Below the pieces are notes generated by a model, which was given only the letters and a program-made list of their open reading frames with translations, was not told the origin of the DNA and made no database searches. Position numbers and translations under genes: made by a program. From the NCBI GenBank assembly GCA_017553505.1, contig JAFZLD010000018.1, positions 62,001 through 126,000 on the forward strand: 64,000 bases of DNA. The letters are read 5' to 3'. Shown here in pieces: positions 60,450-64,000 of this stretch (position 1 is its first letter; every line of letters starts with the position of its first letter). Source of the stretch: Lachnospiraceae bacterium (GTDB lineage Bacteria; Bacillota; Clostridia; Lachnospirales; Lachnospiraceae).

Positions 60450-62364
60450 TAAGACTATCTTTGTAAGCAACATTAAGCGTGTCTGGCCCTTCTGGGGATT
60501 GCTTTCTTTTGCGGCAATTATACCTTCTGTTTTCATCGCGATGGAGAAGATAAGAGGATATGGAATATTCTCAATCGACCCGATGGATATTAAGCATATG
60601 TATTACATGTTCGCTACTTACGGTGCTCCGTTTATAGCTTTCGGAAGCGCTATGATAGCGGCCATGATTGTGTGGAACTACCTCTATTTTCCTAAGAGTG
60701 TAGGATTCTTCCATTCGATACCTATCAGCAAGACGGGACTGTTTGTAACGCAGTTTGCATCGGGTCTTGCCATTATGCTTATACCTTATTTAATAGGCGG
60801 CGCAATATTTATCCTTACCCTTTTATTGATAGGCGGCGGGTTCAGTATGGCGACCTTTGTGTGCATAGGAGCGGTGCTTGCAGATTCGTTTTTCTTCTTT
60901 TCTTTTGCAACTCTTATAGCACACCTTACCGGCCATATATTGGCGCTTCCCGCGTTGTATCTGGCGTTTAACTTTATATGCATTGCGCTTGAGAACATTA
61001 TAAGCTTCGTGGTAAGCAATTTCGTGTACGGTTTAGTGTATGACATGAGCGCCAAGACGGGCTTCTTAACACCTGTTTATAAGCTCCTTTCCGAAGTTGA
61101 CGTATATACCAGATACACGGAATGGAACCCGAATTCATATGGCGGTATCGAACTTGTTGAAGTTAGGTTAGATCACTATGAGTGGATACTCATTTATGCA
61201 GCAGTCGGCGTAGTGTTTGCGATAGGCTCGCTTATGCTTTACAACAAAAGAAAGAGCGAGGCTGCAGGCGACGTTATCAGCACCAAATGCTTAAAGCCTG
61301 TAATCCTTACGGTATATGTAATCAGCGTTACCTGTCTTCTCGGAATGCTTCTTTACTATATCTTTGCGGAGGGCGTTACATACAGCAAAATCAATGTATG
61401 CATGGCAATATTGTGCTTCGGTGTGGCATTGACCATCGGATACTACACGGGAATTATGCTTCTTGAAAAGACTGTCAAGGTATTCAAAAAGAAATATTTA
61501 ACCGGCCTTGCCGTCGGAGCAGTCCTGACTGTGGCAATGATACTTTGTGTCAAATTCGATGCATTCAGGGTGGAAAGAAGAGTCCCCAAGTTAGAGCAAG
61601 TCAAGTCGGTGGACGTACTCAGCATAAATGACGTAACGCTTGTCGCAGGCAGGGATGATGACCTCATTCGCAAGACCATCGACATGCATAAGTACATATT
61701 TGAAAATAAGGATGTAGTCATCAGCAGACAGAAGAATTATATGGACGACAACGTGTACTATGGATCCCTGAATCTCATATATGAGCTTAAAGACGGCTCA
61801 AAATTATCACGCTACTATCCGATTGTTCTTAATAAGAATATGGATAAGGAGTTTCTTGATAAGTACAGGGATTTTGCCTGTGACCAAGACCTTATCGAAC
61901 TCATTCTTCACGGAAATGACGGATATGAAATCAGTGACTTGAATTATGATATATATTGGCTGCATGAAGATGCCCACAGTTACAGCGATCGATTCACTCC
62001 GGAAGAGTCACCCGATAAGATTAAGAAGATGTGTGATGCAATCAGAGCGGATCTCAGAGCCGGATTGTGGACTCCGGGATTTTCCGAAGAAGAATCCGTT
62101 GCACATATAAACATTGAGTACAAGAAGCTTGACCAAAAAACATCGGAGCGAGCTTATTACTCTTACGATTATGTATACGTGGAAGTTAAGCCCTCCATGG
62201 TTAATACCCTAAAGGCAATCTCTGAGCTCAGGGGAGTTCCCTACGAGCAGACGGAAAAAGAAATCAAGGAATACCTTGACAGCCTTAATGAGGGTAATTT
62301 TATAAGCAGGGGTTATGATGAAGACTCCGGATTCATGGTTGAAGTGTATGATATAACGGAATAA
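60424..62364 (+). CDS. ABC permease with extracytoplasmic C-terminal domain
   Basis: A 646-aa membrane protein starting MKSKTSLFNKTIFVSN (ATG 60424, GGGAGGTGAG upstream). About eight to nine hydrophobic helices occupy residues 20-390 (WGLLSFAAIIPSVFIAM, MIAAMIVWNYLYF, GLFVTQFASGLAIMLIPYLI and others). From about residue 395 a soluble domain of about 250 residues follows that recognises nothing I know (DVLSINDVTLVAGRDDD...). GntR-YtrA, ATPase and this permease form a small exporter or sensing system. Confidence 0.8.
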   Translation: MKSKTSLFNKTIFVSNIKRVWPFWGLLSFAAIIPSVFIAMEKIRGYGIFSIDPMDIKHMYYMFATYGAPFIAFGSAMIAAMIVWNYLYFPKSVGFFHSIPISKTGLFVTQFASGLAIMLIPYLIGGAIFILTLLLIGGGFSMATFVCIGAVLADSFFFFSFATLIAHLTGHILALPALYLAFNFICIALENIISFVVSNFVYGLVYDMSAKTGFLTPVYKLLSEVDVYTRYTEWNPNSYGGIELVEVRLDHYEWILIYAAVGVVFAIGSLMLYNKRKSEAAGDVISTKCLKPVILTVYVISVTCLLGMLLYYIFAEGVTYSKINVCMAILCFGVALTIGYYTGIMLLEKTVKVFKKKYLTGLAVGAVLTVAMILCVKFDAFRVERRVPKLEQVKSVDVLSINDVTLVAGRDDDLIRKTIDMHKYIFENKDVVISRQKNYMDDNVYYGSLNLIYELKDGSKLSRYYPIVLNKNMDKEFLDKYRDFACDQDLIELILHGNDGYEISDLNYDIYWLHEDAHSYSDRFTPEESPDKIKKMCDAIRADLRAGLWTPGFSEEESVAHINIEYKKLDQKTSERAYYSYDYVYVEVKPSMVNTLKAISELRGVPYEQTEKEIKEYLDSLNEGNFISRGYDEDSGFMVEVYDITE

Positions 62365-62386
62365 TATTATGTAAAACAGAGTTTAA

Positions 62387-62425
62387 AGAGAAAATGTGTG
62401 AAAAATGCGCATTTTCTCTTTATTC
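62387..62425 (+). terminator. Terminator after the GntR-ABC operon
   Basis: AGAGAAAATG pairs with CATTTTCTCT, followed by TTATTCTTG. Confidence 0.75.
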
Positions 62426-62490
62426 TTGTTTACATAATTTGAATAGTGTGATAGAGTAAAATTGTAGTTATGTAAATTTATGAGGACAAA

Positions 62491-63393
62491 GTGAAAGATA
62501 AGAATCGGGTAATAATTTACATACTGGTTGTTTTGTTTGCGGTATGCCTTATTGTGGGCTGCGTGTTCCTGTTCTGGGACCATCCCGATATACTTCCGCC
62601 GGAGACGGAATCTGTGTCGGAAACGCTTTTTGAGGAGCGTGAGCTGGTGGTGCAGGAGCCGGTTAAGGCAGTTGAGGATGACGCATCGGTTTCTTTGTCA
62701 GGCAGCGATGCGCCGGAGCTTAATCTTCCTGATTTTGACCCTTCGAAGGTGGTTGAGGAGAAGGCACCGGTTGAGAATCCTTACAAGGACTGGTTTCTTA
62801 AGAACGACGATATGGTGGCGTGGATTAAGATTCCTGATACCTGCGTAGACTATCCGGTAATGTGGACACCTGAGGACGAGGAGTACTATCTTAGGAAAGA
62901 CTTCAATAAGAAGTACGACAAGGCCGGGGTTCCGTTCTTGGATACGGAAAGCTCCATGTATCCGATGACCACTAACCTCATAATCTACGGACACAACTTT
63001 GAAGGCATAATGTTCTACGATGTCCTTAAGTACGAGAATGAGTCGTACTTCAAGGATCACCCGTACCTCTACCTTTACGGTAAGGATTGCGAACACAAAT
63101 ATGCGGTTATGGCAGCGTTTCGCTCGAGAGTGTATTATACGACTGACACCTGCTTTAAGTATTACAAGTTCTTTCAGGCTGAGACCGAGGAAGAATTCAA
63201 GGATTTCTATGATAACGTCAAGGAGCTTTCGTACTACGATACAGGCGTTACGGCTTCTTTTGGCGACAGATTCGTGACATTGTCCACGTGCTCGGACCAC
63301 CTCCCCGGAGGAGTGGGAAGATTCGTGTTAGTGGCAGTGGAGATTGAAAGCGGAGATAAGTATTTATCGATTGACGAAGGTACTTCAGAATAA
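62491..63393 (+). CDS. Class B sortase
   Basis: A 300-aa membrane-anchored transpeptidase. One N-terminal helix (about 8-28, IIYILVVLFAVCLIVGCVFLF) is followed by an acidic Pro/Glu spacer to about residue 95 and the sortase domain (DDMVAWIKIPDTCVDYPVMW). The catalytic triad is H168 (IIYGHN), C267 (LSTCSD) and R277 (GVGRFVLVA). The domain order and the extra N-terminal helices fit class B, which attaches specific proteins to peptidoglycan or pilus-like structures. The start is GTG 62491 after GAGGAC. The secreted protein 28 nt downstream is the obvious candidate substrate, but its C-terminus is beyond the window. Confidence 0.9.
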   Translation: MKDKNRVIIYILVVLFAVCLIVGCVFLFWDHPDILPPETESVSETLFEERELVVQEPVKAVEDDASVSLSGSDAPELNLPDFDPSKVVEEKAPVENPYKDWFLKNDDMVAWIKIPDTCVDYPVMWTPEDEEYYLRKDFNKKYDKAGVPFLDTESSMYPMTTNLIIYGHNFEGIMFYDVLKYENESYFKDHPYLYLYGKDCEHKYAVMAAFRSRVYYTTDTCFKYYKFFQAETEEEFKDFYDNVKELSYYDTGVTASFGDRFVTLSTCSDHLPGGVGRFVLVAVEIESGDKYLSIDEGTSE

Positions 63394-63421
63394 ACAAGAT
63401 GCAACCTATAGGAGGAGAACT

Positions 63422-64000
63422 ATGAAACTGTTAAAGAAATTAACGACCATGATGCTCGGTGCCGCTCTTCTTTGCACATTGGTATTGGTACCGAATATCA
63501 AATCTCATGCAGACGGACCCGTTACATGGTATGTTACTTACAACGCCGGCGACTGGTATTGCTCCAACAACACTGTAGATTACTGGACCGGAGCAAGCTG
63601 GGCGGCAGAAGCCATGAAGGACGGCGATCACCTCGTATTCAACGGCAACAACCAGACAGGCGGCCAGTGGCTTGAGTATAAGGTTAATAAGAAAGTAGGC
63701 GATTTGGTAGCCACCAACGGTGCGTACGTTAACTGTACCGCCAATGGTGCCAATAAAGTATATGTTGCAGGACAGGGAAGCATTCTCGTTGCTAACGTAG
63801 GTCACGCAGAGAACGTTGAAGTTTGGCCCAATCAGACAATTCAGATTCTCGGTAACGTTACCAACTTCCTTGCGCATTACGCATATGACGGAACTTATCC
63901 TCACTATGCAGTATCGGGATGGGTTAAGGCAGCCAATGTTAACTACACAGGCGCAGTTGACAGTTCATACTATACAATTTACGGAATCGCAGCAGGCCTC
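63422..64000 (+). CDS. Secreted protein, 5' part (probable sortase substrate)
   Basis: From ATG 63422 (AGGAGG upstream) 193 codons run to the window edge without a stop. A signal peptide is clear (LLKKLTTMMLGAALLCTLVLV, cleavage near SHADG). The mature part starts DGPVTWYVTYNAGDWYCSNN and looks like beta-rich surface domains (NCTANGANKVYVAGQGSILV; VEVWPNQTIQILGNV). No catalytic motif. Its position right after the class B sortase gene suggests that it is anchored by that enzyme. The sorting signal cannot be checked here. Confidence 0.75.
   Translation, partial: MKLLKKLTTMMLGAALLCTLVLVPNIKSHADGPVTWYVTYNAGDWYCSNNTVDYWTGASWAAEAMKDGDHLVFNGNNQTGGQWLEYKVNKKVGDLVATNGAYVNCTANGANKVYVAGQGSILVANVGHAENVEVWPNQTIQILGNVTNFLAHYAYDGTYPHYAVSGWVKAANVNYTGAVDSSYYTIYGIAAGL

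Overview
The window looks like chromosome from a Gram-positive anaerobe of the Clostridia, most probably a gut or rumen Lachnospiraceae. The pointers are AddAB recombination nucleases, a T-box leader, a ZTP riboswitch over a split purH pathway, a class B sortase, strong AAGGAGG-type ribosome binding sites, and a large secreted GH10 xylanase with cell-wall repeats. This placement is inference from gene content; no rRNA or tRNA gene was seen. Base composition is moderate, and the two loci highlighted below look AT-richer by eye.

Layout. 1-3950: start of a MATE exporter (cut by the window edge), a GT2/TPR glycosyltransferase and a secreted anchored protein. 4050-7244: hisC, a small membrane protein, a methyltransferase and hslO as one unit. 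7245-8900: accessory locus A. 8972-14787: two small membrane proteins, guaB, and a large GGDEF-EAL protein. 14800-17907: a DUF2225 protein, then a ZTP riboswitch and two separate enzymes for the last steps of IMP synthesis. 17921-24160: a TetR regulator, a small anchored protein and the xylanase. 24180-32901: a DUF6062 protein and a PfkB-like protein on the minus strand, then addB-addA. 32946-38024: a patatin-like lipase, a YbjN-like protein, an ABC exporter pair and asnA. 38113-42422: a minus-strand operon (HAD phosphatase, HD-GYP-like protein, zinc-ribbon membrane protein). 42616-46410: an HPr-like protein without the active histidine, a DinG/XPD-type helicase with an N-terminal nuclease domain, and two tandem paralogues of unknown role. 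46448-52853: a sugar-binding-like sensor fused to GGDEF, then a two-subunit ABC exporter whose first gene carries an in-frame UGA, then a membrane GNAT. 52858-57712: T-box, pepF, valS. 57715-59093: accessory locus B. 59098-62425: GntR (YtrA-type) regulator with an ABC exporter. 62491-64000: class B sortase and the start of a secreted protein.

Most notable. Loci A and B each hold one solitary gene for a PD-(D/E)XK nuclease-like protein (264 and 276 aa). The two are clear homologues with identical spacing of the putative catalytic residues. Each gene sits beside an array of about 35-nt units. A unit is a short inverted repeat bracketing a 20-22 nt variable spacer, with arms starting close to 28 nt apart (27-29). 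The arm sequence differs between loci (TGACCC/GGGTCA at A, GCATCTA/TAGATGC at B) while the geometry is the same. At B the array lies between a strong promoter and the gene, so it is probably transcribed as the leader of the nuclease mRNA. I know of no described system with this layout, and I report it as the main candidate for a new system.

How the genes work together. Purine supply is joined across the window (AICAR to IMP under ZTP control, and IMP to XMP by guaB). Three proteins point to active cyclic-di-GMP signalling (12118, 46448 and, less surely, 39874). The xylanase and the sensor-GGDEF/exporter region both have LacI/CcpA-type operator-like sites, suggesting control by carbon source.
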